Positions 1-7,808 of a DNA stretch of 49,261 bases are shown here, piece by piece (the stretch's first letter is position 1; every line of letters begins with the position of its first letter). Made by a program: the position numbers and the translations under genes. The DNA is taken from the NCBI GenBank assembly GCA_027485575.1, contig JAIXQU010000175.1, forward strand, positions 1-49,261, read 5' to 3'. Origin of the DNA: Cytophagaceae bacterium (GTDB lineage Bacteria; Bacteroidota; Bacteroidia; Cytophagales; Flexibacteraceae). Under the pieces are notes generated by a model. The model searched no databases, was not told where the DNA came from, and saw nothing but the letters and a program-made list of their open reading frames with translations.

Positions 1-1
1 A

Positions 2-1099
2 ATAGCAATTCTTGGAACCCGTGGAATCCCCAATAACTATGGTGGTTTTGAGCAATTTGCGGAAATTGTCAGCCAATACTGGCTAGGAAAAGGTCATGAA
101 ATATGGGTGTATTGCAGCCATAAACATACCTTTAATGAACCCTTTTTTAAAGGCGTTAACCGAATCGAAATATTTGACCCTGAATATTTTATGGGTACAT
201 CCGGGCAATTTATTTATGATTTTAATTGTATTTTAGATTCGAGAAGAAGAGATTTTGATGTTATACTTCAGTTGGGTTATACAAGTAGCTCTATCTGGGG
301 CTTTTTACTTCCCAAAAAACCTCTGATTGTCACCAATATGGATGGCCTTGAATGGAAGCGAACCAAGTTTTCACGCAAGGTTCAAACTTTTCTGAAATGG
401 GCTGAAAAATTAGCCATAAGAACTTCCGATATTTTGGTTGCCGATTCCATTGGAATTCAATCTTACCTAAAAATCAAGCATAGCGTTGAAAGCCAATATA
501 TTGCCTATGGCTCTGAAATTCCTGAAATAGAAAATCACGGCGTTGTTTTATTTGAATATGGAGTTTCCGAATTTGAATATAACCTTCTTATTGCCAGAAT
601 GGAACCTGAAAACAATATTGAAATGATTCTGGAAGGAATTGTTAAATCTGATTCAGAAAGGATAACCTTGGTAGTAGGTAAAACGGAGAATGCGTTTGGC
701 CAATATCTGGTCAAAAAATTTCAACAACCTTTTATCAGATTTTTAGGTGGGATTTACGACAAACCGAGAATTGATGCCCTGAGGAAGTACGCTTACCTTT
801 ATTATCACGGCCATTCTGTTGGCGGTACAAATCCATCTTTGTTGGAAGCCATGGCTGTTGGTGCCTTAATTTCTGCCAACGACAATGAGTTTAATAAATC
901 AGTTTTAAATCAGGATGCTTTTTACTTTCAATCAAAGGAAGATGTTGCTAATCAGCAAAATATGATTTTGAACCTCGACAGAGACCAGATTGCAAAAAAT
1001 TGTATTAATAAAGTTAGAACAGATTTTAACTGGGATAAAATTTCAGGCGAATATCTCCATCTTTTTGAAAGGGGTTTGGCTCAGCGCGTCAAATCCTGA
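2..1099 (+). CDS. DUF1972-type glycosyltransferase, 5' end cut by the window
   Basis: The open frame runs from the window edge, so the true start lies outside. The first residues (IAILGTRGIPNNYGGFEQFA) match the N-terminal DUF1972 motif of rhamnosyltransferase-like GT4 enzymes, which carry a glycine-rich G-x-RGIP-x-x-YGGFE segment. The C-terminal half holds a GT-B donor-sugar site: GHSVGGTNPSLLEAMAVGA, with the EAMA/G pattern typical of family 4. The enzyme is expected to transfer a sugar from a nucleotide-sugar donor during surface polysaccharide synthesis at the cytoplasmic membrane face. A GTG at 107 could be mistaken for a start but would delete the conserved motif. Its end overlaps the convergent gldA-like gene by 19 bases. 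Family is firm; the sugar and acceptor are unknown. Confidence 0.85.
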   Translation: MAILGTRGIPNNYGGFEQFAEIVSQYWLGKGHEIWVYCSHKHTFNEPFFKGVNRIEIFDPEYFMGTSGQFIYDFNCILDSRRRDFDVILQLGYTSSSIWGFLLPKKPLIVTNMDGLEWKRTKFSRKVQTFLKWAEKLAIRTSDILVADSIGIQSYLKIKHSVESQYIAYGSEIPEIENHGVVLFEYGVSEFEYNLLIARMEPENNIEMILEGIVKSDSERITLVVGKTENAFGQYLVKKFQQPFIRFLGGIYDKPRIDALRKYAYLYYHGHSVGGTNPSLLEAMAVGALISANDNEFNKSVLNQDAFYFQSKEDVANQQNMILNLDRDQIAKNCINKVRTDFNWDKISGEYLHLFERGLAQRVKS

Positions 1100-1998
1100 A
1101 AAACAGACTCCAGATTCGTCTCCTCCCATTCAATCCCCGTAAGGATTTGATTTCGTTTGGCGGCTTCAGTAAAAATTTCTGCTTGAAGTGTGTCTTCCAG
1201 GCCAAGTTTTGTTTCAACAGCCAAACCATTTTCCCCGTTGGATTTAACATTCAAAACGCCTTCCAAAAGCTTAATCCATTGGTAGTCATACCGTTGTTTG
1301 AATTTAAGAAGTAGCTTTTTATTGGAACCCAGATTTGAAGTGAGTTCTTCTATTTTTCTATCCGCAACAATTTTACCTTTTGAAATGATAACCGCCCGGT
1401 TACATATCGCACTCACTTCCTGCATGATATGTGTGCTTAGTATGACCGTTTTAGATTTTCCGATTTCCTTAATCAGATTCCGGATTTCAACAATTTGATT
1501 TGGGTCCAAACCTGTTGTGGGTTCATCCAAAATCAACACTTCCGGGTCATGGATTAAAGCCTGCGCCAATCCTACTCTTTGTCGATAACCTTTCGAAAGT
1601 TGGCCAATTTTCTTTTTACGCTCAGCTGTAAGTCCTGTCAACTCGATCAGTTCTTCAATCCTCTTTTTAATTGTAGAAGAAGAAATACCATAAATCCCAC
1701 CTGTAAACTCCAGGTATTCACGAACAAACATATCCAGATAAAGTGGGTTATGTTCAGGAAGATAGCCGGTTTTTCTTTTGGTCTCAATCGGATGTTTAAC
1801 CACGTTCAGTCCACAGATTTCAGCCTTTCCATCATTTGCCAGTAAATACCCGGTCAGGATTTTCATGGTGGTGGATTTGCCTGCTCCATTTGGTCCCAGC
1901 AAACCCAAAACTTCGCCTTTGGCCACAGAAAAGGTCACATTATCCAGGGCAAGCTGGCTTCCATAAAGTTTGGTCAGGTTCTCAACAACGATTGACAT
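1081..1998 (-). CDS. gldA: GldA-like ABC transporter ATP-binding protein
   Basis: A 305-residue ABC ATPase. Walker A is GPNGAGKST at residues 35-43, the signature is LSKGY at 134-138 (a variant of LSGGQ), and Walker B is LILDEP at 155-160, followed by a D-loop-like TTGLDP and a switch His in STHIMQE. Length and the N-terminal SIVVENLTKLYG fit the GldA group of Bacteroidota, the ATPase of the GldA-GldFG transporter needed for gliding in Flavobacterium. In many Bacteroidota the same family exists outside gliding. No gldF or gldG permease is visible nearby, so the partner must be elsewhere. Its 3' end overlaps the convergent glycosyltransferase gene. ABC ATPase assignment is firm; the GldA role is likely but not proven. 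Confidence 0.8.
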   Translation of the reverse strand: MSIVVENLTKLYGSQLALDNVTFSVAKGEVLGLLGPNGAGKSTTMKILTGYLLANDGKAEICGLNVVKHPIETKRKTGYLPEHNPLYLDMFVREYLEFTGGIYGISSSTIKKRIEELIELTGLTAERKKKIGQLSKGYRQRVGLAQALIHDPEVLILDEPTTGLDPNQIVEIRNLIKEIGKSKTVILSTHIMQEVSAICNRAVIISKGKIVADRKIEELTSNLGSNKKLLLKFKQRYDYQWIKLLEGVLNVKSNGENGLAVETKLGLEDTLQAEIFTEAAKRNQILTGIEWEETNLESVFQDLTR

Positions 1999-2116
1999 TG
2001 GCTGAATTTTAATGCAAATGAAATCCAGTTTTTTCGATTTTGGGCCTTTTGCCTTAAAATCACTTCAATTTTGTGTAAGCAAATTTGATTATCTAATCAA
2101 AAAACAATTGGATTCC

Positions 2117-2148
2117 TTTGGCTGGTACAAACATAGAGGTTTACTTTG
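2117..2148 (+). promoter_or_regulatory. Bacteroidota-type promoter of the nuo operon
   Basis: TTTG at 2117-2120 lies 20 bases upstream of TTACTTTG at 2141-2148, a 7-of-8 match to the Bacteroidota -7 box TAnnTTTG. Predicted transcription would begin near 2154, only about 18 bases before the ATG at 2172. This arrangement argues against the TTG at 2118 as translation start. Confidence 0.55.
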
Positions 2149-2171
2149 CACCTCGTTTAGAAACGTCTTTC

Positions 2172-2549
2172 ATGATTTTATTAAATACCTATTTGCCTTC
2201 GGATTATTTGCCGGTATTGGTTCAGCTTGGTTTGGCAGTTGCTTTTGTGGTGGTTACCATGATTGTAACCCATTCAATCGGCCCTAAAAACCGAGGAAAA
2301 GTGAAGGATGAGCAGTGGGAATGTGGAATTGAATCTGTAGGAGATGCCCGGGCGCCCATTTCAGTAAAGTATTTTTTGGTAGCCATTTTGTTCGTTCTTT
2401 TCGATGTGGAGATTATTTTTATGTATCCATGGGCTGTTAATTTTAAATCTTTGGGCTGGTTGGGCTTTGTGGAAATGGTTGTTTTCATGGGCATTCTGCT
2501 TGGAGGTTTTTATTATATTATTAAGAAAGGCGTATTAAACTGGGATTAG
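2172..2549 (+). CDS. nuoA: NADH-quinone oxidoreductase subunit A
   Basis: A 125-residue membrane subunit of Complex I with three predicted transmembrane helices. The conserved loop KDEQWECGIESVGDARAPIS contains the ECG motif, and FDVEIIFMYPWA follows in the second helix; both are hallmarks of NuoA/ND3. The ECG-containing loop sits near the quinone site and carries the Cys known from ND3 active/deactive switching. The frame also opens at a TTG at 2118, but that codon lies in the predicted -33 promoter box, so the ATG at 2172 is preferred. First gene of the nuo operon, 52 bases ahead of nuoB. Confidence 0.93.
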   Translation: MILLNTYLPSDYLPVLVQLGLAVAFVVVTMIVTHSIGPKNRGKVKDEQWECGIESVGDARAPISVKYFLVAILFVLFDVEIIFMYPWAVNFKSLGWLGFVEMVVFMGILLGGFYYIIKKGVLNWD

Positions 2550-2601
2550 TCGCAAAAAACAAAAGCATTCACCAAGTCGTTCATAGCACAAACTATTATC
2601 A

Positions 2602-3141
2602 ATGGTAGAAACAAATTTACCCGCACCAGCAGGAATTGAAGGCCCCGGCTTTTTCGCCACTGCTCTTGACAATGTGGTCGGAATGGCAAGAAAAAATTCA
2701 CTTTGGCCCTTGCCTTTTGCCACTTCCTGCTGTGGAATCGAATTTATGGCCACTATGGCTTCTCATTATGATTTAGCCCGTTTTGGATCCGAAAGACCAA
2801 GTTTTTCTCCAAGACAAGCCGACTTATTAATGGTTATGGGCACAATTGCGAAAAAAATGGGACCAGTTTTGCGCCAAACCTATGAGCAAATGGCCGAACC
2901 ACGTTGGGTTTTGTCGGTTGGGGCTTGTGCTTCGTCAGGTGGGATTTTTGATACCTATTCAGTTTTGCAAGGCATTGATAGGGTTATTCCTGTAGATGTG
3001 TATGTGCCTGGTTGCCCGCCAAGACCTGAGCAAATCATAGAAGGTTTGTTGAAAATTCAACAGTTGGCTGAGTCAGAATCAACCCGAAGAAGGGATTCTG
3101 AAGAATACAAAGCACTATTAGAATCTTATAAAATTAGCTAA
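2602..3141 (+). CDS. nuoB: NADH-quinone oxidoreductase subunit B
   Basis: A 179-residue peripheral-arm subunit that binds cluster N2, the last [4Fe-4S] centre before quinone. All four ligands are visible: tandem Cys43-Cys44 in [10 protein letters not shown], Cys109 in [10 protein letters not shown], and Cys138 in VPGCPPRPE. The length is typical. Its stop codon shares one base with the start of nuoC (TAATG), which implies translational coupling. The C-terminal tail after residue 155 is charged and probably flexible. Confidence 0.97.
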   Translation: MVETNLPAPAGIEGPGFFATALDNVVGMARKNSLWPLPFATSCCGIEFMATMASHYDLARFGSERPSFSPRQADLLMVMGTIAKKMGPVLRQTYEQMAEPRWVLSVGACASSGGIFDTYSVLQGIDRVIPVDVYVPGCPPRPEQIIEGLLKIQQLAESESTRRRDSEEYKALLESYKIS

Positions 3142-3647
3142 TGCCGTTTTCAAACGAAGAAATTCTTGGATTTATAAAGGAATCGGTTGGTGAAGAATAT
3201 CTTATTCAAGTAACTGAACCGGATGGAATTCTGACCATTGAAGTAGAAAGGTCCAAACTGATTTTGATGGTTGGGCTATTGAAAAACCATGCCCAATATC
3301 AGTTCACTTTTATGACTGACCTCTGCGGCATGCATATTCCTGAACAAAAAGGGCGTGAATTAGGTGTTGTGTATTTATTCCACAGCTGGGCCAGCAATAC
3401 TTTGATTCGAATTAAGACTTTTGCCCCGATTGAGGCCCCATTAATTCCCTCAATGACAGCGCATTTCAATTCTGCAAACTGGATGGAAAGAGAAACGTAT
3501 GACTTTTACGGTATTATTTTCGAAGGTCATCCCAACCTAATCAGAATTCTGAATGTGGACGACATGGATTATTTTCCATTGAGAAAAGAATATCCACTTG
3601 AGGACCAGATAAGACAAGATAAAGTTGATGAATTTTTCGGACGCTAA
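3141..3647 (+). CDS. nuoC: NADH-quinone oxidoreductase subunit C (30 kDa)
   Basis: A 168-residue connecting subunit of the Complex I peripheral arm. The diagnostic motif NWMERETYDFYGIIFEGHPN is followed by RILNVDDMDYFPLRKEYPLED, both characteristic of the 30-kDa (Nqo5) family. It is a separate gene, not fused to nuoD as in enterobacteria. It overlaps the nuoB stop by one base and ends five bases before nuoD. No cofactor is expected; the subunit helps to scaffold NuoB and NuoD. Confidence 0.96.
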   Translation: MPFSNEEILGFIKESVGEEYLIQVTEPDGILTIEVERSKLILMVGLLKNHAQYQFTFMTDLCGMHIPEQKGRELGVVYLFHSWASNTLIRIKTFAPIEAPLIPSMTAHFNSANWMERETYDFYGIIFEGHPNLIRILNVDDMDYFPLRKEYPLEDQIRQDKVDEFFGR

Positions 3648-3652
3648 AGGAT

Positions 3653-4885
3653 ATGGAACAACTGATTAAAACTGGAAACAATCTTCCCGACCTTTTTCCA
3701 ACTGATAGCGAAGATTTTGCAAATGAGCTCGTTACGCTCAATTTAGGTCCCACACACCCTGCTACACATGGGGTTTTCCAAAACATTCTTCAGATGGATG
3801 GGGAACATATTGTATCTGGCGTATCTACCATTGGTTATATCCACAGGGCATTTGAAAAAATAGCTGAAAGACGGCCTTTCTATCAGATTACGCCTTTAAC
3901 AGATAGGTTAAACTACTGTAGCTCACCCATTAACAATATGGGATGGCACATGACCGTCGAAAAACTTCTTGGCGTAACGGTTCCAAAAAGAGCCCAATAT
4001 ATCCGGGTTATCGTCATGGAACTCGCCAGAATTGCGGACCACTTGATTTGCAATTCCATTCTTGGAGTGGATAGCGGGGCTTTTTCAGGTTTCCTTTATG
4101 TTTTTCAGGAAAGAGAGAAAATTTACGAAATCTTTGAAGAAGTCTGCGGTTCCCGTTTGACGACCAATATGGGAAGAGTAGGTGGAATGGAAAGAGATTT
4201 GAGTGAAGTGGCCATTGCCAAACTCAAAAAGTTTCTTTTAGAATTCCCTCCGGTTTTTAAAGAGTTTGAAGCCCTATTCAACAGAAACCGTATTTTTATG
4301 GATAGGGTGATTGATGTGGGTCCAATCAGCAAGGAAATGGCAATGGATTATGGCTTTACAGGTCCCAATCTTAGAGCTGCCGGTATCGATTACGATGTTC
4401 GGGTGATGAATCCGTATTCAAGCTACGAAGATTTCCAGTTTGACATTCCGATTGGTGAAAATGGAGATACTTATGACCGTTTTATGGTTCGGAATGAAGA
4501 AATCTGGCAAAGCCTAAGAATAATTCAACAAGCCTTGGACAAATTGCCCGAGGGACCATACCACGCCGATGCGCCCCATTATTATCTTCCTGAAAAGAAG
4601 GACGTTTACACCAAAATGGAGGCCTTGATCTACCATTTCAAAATCATCATGGGTGAAATAGATGCCCCAAAAGGCGAGGTCTATCACGCCGTTGAAGGTG
4701 GAAATGGCGAACTTGGATTTTATTTGGTTTCAGATGGAGGAAGGGCACCGGCCAGGCTTCACTTCAGAAGGCCATGTTTTATATATTATCAGGCATATAC
4801 CGAAATGGCAAAAGGAATGATGCTTTCAGACGCTATCCTGGTGCTGAGTAGTTTAAATGTAATTGCCGGAGAATTAGACGCTTAA
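3653..4885 (+). CDS. nuoD: NADH-quinone oxidoreductase subunit D (49 kDa)
   Basis: A 410-residue subunit that forms the quinone pocket with NuoB. Visible hallmarks are LGPTHPATHGVFQ near residue 30, with the His thought to lie near the quinone headgroup; the RVGGMERDL segment; GPNLRAAGIDYDVR; and the C-terminal GGRAPARLHFRRPCF. The family descends from [NiFe] hydrogenase large subunits, but the metal-binding cysteines are absent as expected. The length is normal. The ATG lies five bases after the nuoC stop. Confidence 0.97.
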   Translation: MEQLIKTGNNLPDLFPTDSEDFANELVTLNLGPTHPATHGVFQNILQMDGEHIVSGVSTIGYIHRAFEKIAERRPFYQITPLTDRLNYCSSPINNMGWHMTVEKLLGVTVPKRAQYIRVIVMELARIADHLICNSILGVDSGAFSGFLYVFQEREKIYEIFEEVCGSRLTTNMGRVGGMERDLSEVAIAKLKKFLLEFPPVFKEFEALFNRNRIFMDRVIDVGPISKEMAMDYGFTGPNLRAAGIDYDVRVMNPYSSYEDFQFDIPIGENGDTYDRFMVRNEEIWQSLRIIQQALDKLPEGPYHADAPHYYLPEKKDVYTKMEALIYHFKIIMGEIDAPKGEVYHAVEGGNGELGFYLVSDGGRAPARLHFRRPCFIYYQAYTEMAKGMMLSDAILVLSSLNVIAGELDA

Positions 4886-4891
4886 AAAAGA

Positions 4892-5431
4892 ATGGAGAAC
4901 AAACCTCAATTCAAACAAGAAACTTTGACACTGATTCAGGAAATCAAAAAACGATATCCTGAGGGTAAACATAAGTCTGCTTTATTACCGGTCTTGCATT
5001 TGGCTCAGGCTGAATTTGATGGCTGGCTATCCGCACCGACAATGGATCTCGTAGCTGAAGTGCTTGAAATAGAGCCGATTGAAGTGTATGAAGTGGCTTC
5101 TTTTTATTCCATGTATAACCTCAAACCAGTTGGAAAATGCTTACTTGAAGTTTGCAGGACCAGTTCGTGCTGGCTTTTGGGTGCGGAAGATATTGTAAGA
5201 CATCTGGAAAAAACACTTGGAATAAAAGAAGGCGAAACAACCGCTGATGGTATGTTCACAATCAAAACTGTCGAATGTCTGGGCTCTTGTGGAACTGCGC
5301 CAATGATGCAATGCGGTGCCCAGTTTCATGAAAATCTAACTTTTGAAAAAGTGGATTCATTGCTTGAAAAATTCAAATCTGAAGGAAAGCGAACTACCTA
5401 TTTTGATGAAGTTGTAGTTGAGAATTATTAA
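4892..5431 (+). CDS. nuoE: NADH-quinone oxidoreductase subunit E (24 kDa)
   Basis: A 179-residue thioredoxin-like [2Fe-2S] protein carrying cluster N1a. The four ligands are Cys88 and Cys93 (CRTSSC) plus Cys129 and Cys133 (CLGSC). The N-terminal helical part, with PVLHLAQ and VYEVASFYSMY, is the usual NuoE helical bundle. It works with NuoF in the NADH dehydrogenase tip of Complex I. The next gene in the operon is not nuoF but an inserted DUF4160 gene starting three bases after the stop. Confidence 0.96.
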   Translation: MENKPQFKQETLTLIQEIKKRYPEGKHKSALLPVLHLAQAEFDGWLSAPTMDLVAEVLEIEPIEVYEVASFYSMYNLKPVGKCLLEVCRTSSCWLLGAEDIVRHLEKTLGIKEGETTADGMFTIKTVECLGSCGTAPMMQCGAQFHENLTFEKVDSLLEKFKSEGKRTTYFDEVVVENY

Positions 5432-5434
5432 TAA

Positions 5435-5698
5435 ATGCCAGAAATTAGCAGGTTCTATGGAATTATTATATACCTCATTTCAAAAGACCACAACCCACCC
5501 CATATTCATGCCGATTATTCGGGAGAGGAAGGTATTTTTGAAATTGTTAGTGGAGAGATGGTTCAGGGAAAGTTGCCAATCAAGGTGATTAAGATGGTTA
5601 AAAAGTGGATTGACATTCATCAGGATGAATTGATGGCAGATTGGGAAAACGCAAAAAATGGAGGTAAAATTTTTAAAATCACACCTTTAAAGAAATGA
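5435..5698 (+). CDS. DUF4160 domain protein
   Basis: An 87-residue protein that covers the whole DUF4160 family: MPEISRFYGIIIYLI at the start, then KDHNPPHIHADYSG, the most conserved block of the family. The central part is IFEIVSGEMVQGKLPIK, and the tail is a lysine-rich helix ending DWENAKNGGK. The biochemical function of the family is unknown. DUF4160 genes often sit directly before DUF2442 genes, and the pair has been suggested to resemble toxin-antitoxin modules, without firm proof. Here it overlaps the DUF2442 gene by four bases (ATGA) and sits between nuoE and nuoF, so it is probably co-transcribed with Complex I. Confidence 0.85.
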   Translation: MPEISRFYGIIIYLISKDHNPPHIHADYSGEEGIFEIVSGEMVQGKLPIKVIKMVKKWIDIHQDELMADWENAKNGGKIFKITPLKK

Positions 5699-6027
5699 TA
5701 AAAGCAATTGAATTGACTTTTTTAAATGATTTTAAATTTGAAGTCACCTTTTCAGATGGTGTTTCAAAACGATTTGATTTCTCAGATAGGTTAGAGACGG
5801 AATTGGGGTCATTTTTAAAGGATTTAAGCTTATTCCGAAGTGGAAGAATAGACCACAGAGGTCGTGCCATCATCTGGGAAAAAGATGGTAAAGTTGTTTT
5901 TGATAGTTGTATGGATGCACTTCGTTATTTCGATGCTGATGAGTCCAAGGAGTGGGAAGGATATGATGATTCTACAGGATTATCAGAAAGGATTAAAATT
6001 GCAAATTCCAGAAAAATTGCTTCTTAA
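5695..6027 (+). CDS. DUF2442 domain protein
   Basis: A 110-residue protein. Residues 1-80 match the small DUF2442 fold: IKAIELTFLNDFKFEVTFSDG, then a KRFDFS element, and finally the DHRGRAIIWEKDG strand typical of the family. A charged tail (EWEGYDDSTG) follows. DUF2442 members are usually encoded beside DUF4160, as here, with a four-base overlap suggesting coupled translation. Its stop TAA is immediately followed by the nuoF ATG, so ribosomes may re-initiate directly into nuoF. Function is unknown; a regulatory or antitoxin-like role is only a guess from the pairing. Confidence 0.82.
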   Translation: MIKAIELTFLNDFKFEVTFSDGVSKRFDFSDRLETELGSFLKDLSLFRSGRIDHRGRAIIWEKDGKVVFDSCMDALRYFDADESKEWEGYDDSTGLSERIKIANSRKIAS

Positions 6028-7368
6028 ATGGGAAAGAAACTACTTTTAGCAAACGACCATATTCCTGGAATTCAGGGATATGAAGTATATAGAAAAAACG
6101 GGGGTTATGCTTCTGTTGAAAAGGCTTTAAAGACCATGACTCCGGAGGCAGTTGTGGAGGAAGTTAAAAAATCAGGGCTAAGAGGCAGAGGTGGTGCTGG
6201 TTTTCCAACCGGGATGAAGTGGAGCTTTCTGGCCAAACCAGAAGGTGTTCAGCGATATCTGGTTTGCAACGCCGATGAATCTGAGCCTGGGACTTTTAAA
6301 GACAGATATTTAATGTCACGAATTCCACATCTTTTGGTGGAAGGGATGATAACCGGAAGTTTTGCGCTCGGTGCTAAAACCTCTTACATATATGTGCGTG
6401 GCGAGTATTATTACATCATTGCCATTTTAGAAAAAGCCATTAAAGAAGCGTATGCTGCGGGTTGGCTTGGAAAAAATATTTTAGGTTCAGGTTTTGACCA
6501 TGATATGTATGTTCAACCGGGTGGTGGTGCATATATCTGTGGTGAGGAAACTGCCCTTTTGGAATCACTGGAAGGAAAACGGGGAAATCCAAGAATCAAA
6601 CCTCCATTTCCAGCAATAAAAGGTGTTTGGGGTTGTCCGACTGTGGTTAACAATGTGGAAACCATTGCCGCAGTGGTACCCATTGTAAACGATGGTGGAG
6701 ATGCCTATGCGGCCATTGGGATTGGCCGAAGTACTGGTACAAAACTCATTTCAGCTTCCGGCCATATCAATAAACCAGGGGTTTATGAAATAGAACTGGG
6801 TGTTCCGGTAGAAGAATTTATTTATTCAGACCAATATTGTGGAGGTATCAAAAACAACAAAAAACTGAAAGCTGTTGTGGCCGGAGGTTCTTCTGTTCCG
6901 ATTTTGCCTGCCAATTTGATTTTAAAAACTGTCAATGGAGAAGACAGATTAATGACCTATGAGTCTTTGTCAGATGGCGGTTTCGCAAGCGGTTCCATGT
7001 TGGGTTCAGGTGGATTTATTGTTATGGACGAAACCACTTCCATCGTAAAAAATCTTTGGAATTTTGCCCGTTTCTACCACCATGAAAGCTGCGGACAATG
7101 CAGCCCTTGTCGGGAAGGTACGGGTTGGATGGAAAAAATCCTTCATAAAATTGTACACGGCCATGGAGAAATGAAAGACATAGAATTGCTTTGGGACCTG
7201 CAGCGAAAAATTGAGGGAAATACCATTTGCCCGTTAGGTGATGCTGCGGCCTGGCCAGTTGCATCCGCCATTCGACATTTCCGACCCGAGTTTGAAGAAT
7301 ATGTTTTGAATGGACATTCAATTAAAGATGTTAAGCATTATTATTCAGTTAATAGGATTCAGGAGTAA
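6028..7368 (+). CDS. nuoF: NADH-quinone oxidoreductase subunit F (51 kDa)
   Basis: A 446-residue flavoprotein that binds NADH, FMN and cluster N3. The NADH/FMN site is seen in SGLRGRGGAGFPTG near residue 52 and in CNADESEPGTFKDR. The [4Fe-4S] ligands are Cys355, Cys358 and Cys361 (SCGQCSPCREGT) plus Cys401 (TICPLGD). It is the electron entry point of Complex I. The start directly abuts the DUF2442 stop. The last residues (NRIQE) and the stop lie inside a short repeat that flanks the downstream four-helix-bundle gene, so the natural C-terminus may have been altered by that insertion. Confidence 0.97.
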   Translation: MGKKLLLANDHIPGIQGYEVYRKNGGYASVEKALKTMTPEAVVEEVKKSGLRGRGGAGFPTGMKWSFLAKPEGVQRYLVCNADESEPGTFKDRYLMSRIPHLLVEGMITGSFALGAKTSYIYVRGEYYYIIAILEKAIKEAYAAGWLGKNILGSGFDHDMYVQPGGGAYICGEETALLESLEGKRGNPRIKPPFPAIKGVWGCPTVVNNVETIAAVVPIVNDGGDAYAAIGIGRSTGTKLISASGHINKPGVYEIELGVPVEEFIYSDQYCGGIKNNKKLKAVVAGGSSVPILPANLILKTVNGEDRLMTYESLSDGGFASGSMLGSGGFIVMDETTSIVKNLWNFARFYHHESCGQCSPCREGTGWMEKILHKIVHGHGEMKDIELLWDLQRKIEGNTICPLGDAAAWPVASAIRHFRPEFEEYVLNGHSIKDVKHYYSVNRIQE

Positions 7369-7399
7369 GGAAATAGGATTCAGGAATCGGTAATCAGGA
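7351..7399 (+). repeat. Short repeat units upstream of the four-helix-bundle gene
   Basis: Two imperfect tandem units start AATAGGATTCAGGA at 7351 and 7372; the second continues into TAATCAGGA. Inverted copies of TAGGATTCAG and TAATCAGGA occur at 7778-7803, just after the inserted gene. The first unit contains the nuoF stop codon. Confidence 0.7.
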
Positions 7400-7419
7400 A
7401 GATAATAAAGAAGCAAAAA

Positions 7420-7776
7420 ATGGCAGAATTTGAACTAAAAAACAGAGCTTTTCGATTTTCAGTTTCGATATTGAAATTCTTTAGTTCGGTTTCTATAAAT
7501 TCTGAATTGCGATTTTTAAAAATCCAGCTATATCGAAGCGCAACCTCAATTGGTGCTAATGTCATTGAAGGCAGTGGAGGTTCATCTAAAAAGCAACTCG
7601 CCCAATATTATGGCATAGCTTTGCGTAGTGCAAACGAAACTGTTTATTGGCTTAAGCTCATTAACGAAATTTATACCGAAATTGATAGAATACAAATTTC
7701 AGAATTTTTAAAAGAATGCGAATCAATTGTTCGGATTTTAGGAAAGTCAATTGCCACTTTAAGGTCGAATTCCTAA
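7420..7776 (+). CDS. Four-helix-bundle protein (23S rRNA intervening-sequence family)
   Basis: A 118-residue all-helical protein. The pattern LKNRAFRFSVSILKFF, then QLYRSATSIGANVIEGSGGSSK, then YYGIALRSANETVYWLKL is the S23/IVP four-helix-bundle family, first described from genes inside 23S rRNA intervening sequences and related in fold to the Avd protein of diversity-generating retroelements. Free-standing copies are common in Bacteroidota and their function is unknown. The gene sits between nuoF and nuoG in the operon direction and is bordered by related short repeats in inverted orientation, which suggests that it arrived as a cassette. It starts 51 bases after the nuoF stop. Confidence 0.85.
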   Translation: MAEFELKNRAFRFSVSILKFFSSVSINSELRFLKIQLYRSATSIGANVIEGSGGSSKKQLAQYYGIALRSANETVYWLKLINEIYTEIDRIQISEFLKECESIVRILGKSIATLRSNS

Positions 7777-7777
7777 A

Positions 7778-7803
7778 TACTGAATCCTAGCTCCTGATTA
7801 CTA
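7778..7803 (-). repeat. Inverted repeat units downstream of the four-helix-bundle gene
   Basis: Read on the minus strand this segment is TAATCAGGA followed by TAGGATTCAG, the same two words found at 7352-7399 on the plus strand but in swapped order. It ends six bases before the nuoG start. Confidence 0.65.
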
Positions 7804-7808
7804 AATAT

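Noticed and set aside
2118-2171. N-terminal extension of nuoA from a TTG codon
   Set aside because: The TTG is part of the predicted -33 box, and the added residues have no counterpart in the NuoA family.
2012-2287. Open frame ahead of and overlapping nuoA
   Set aside because: Out of frame with nuoA, Phe-rich and without a recognisable family; it spans the predicted nuo promoter.
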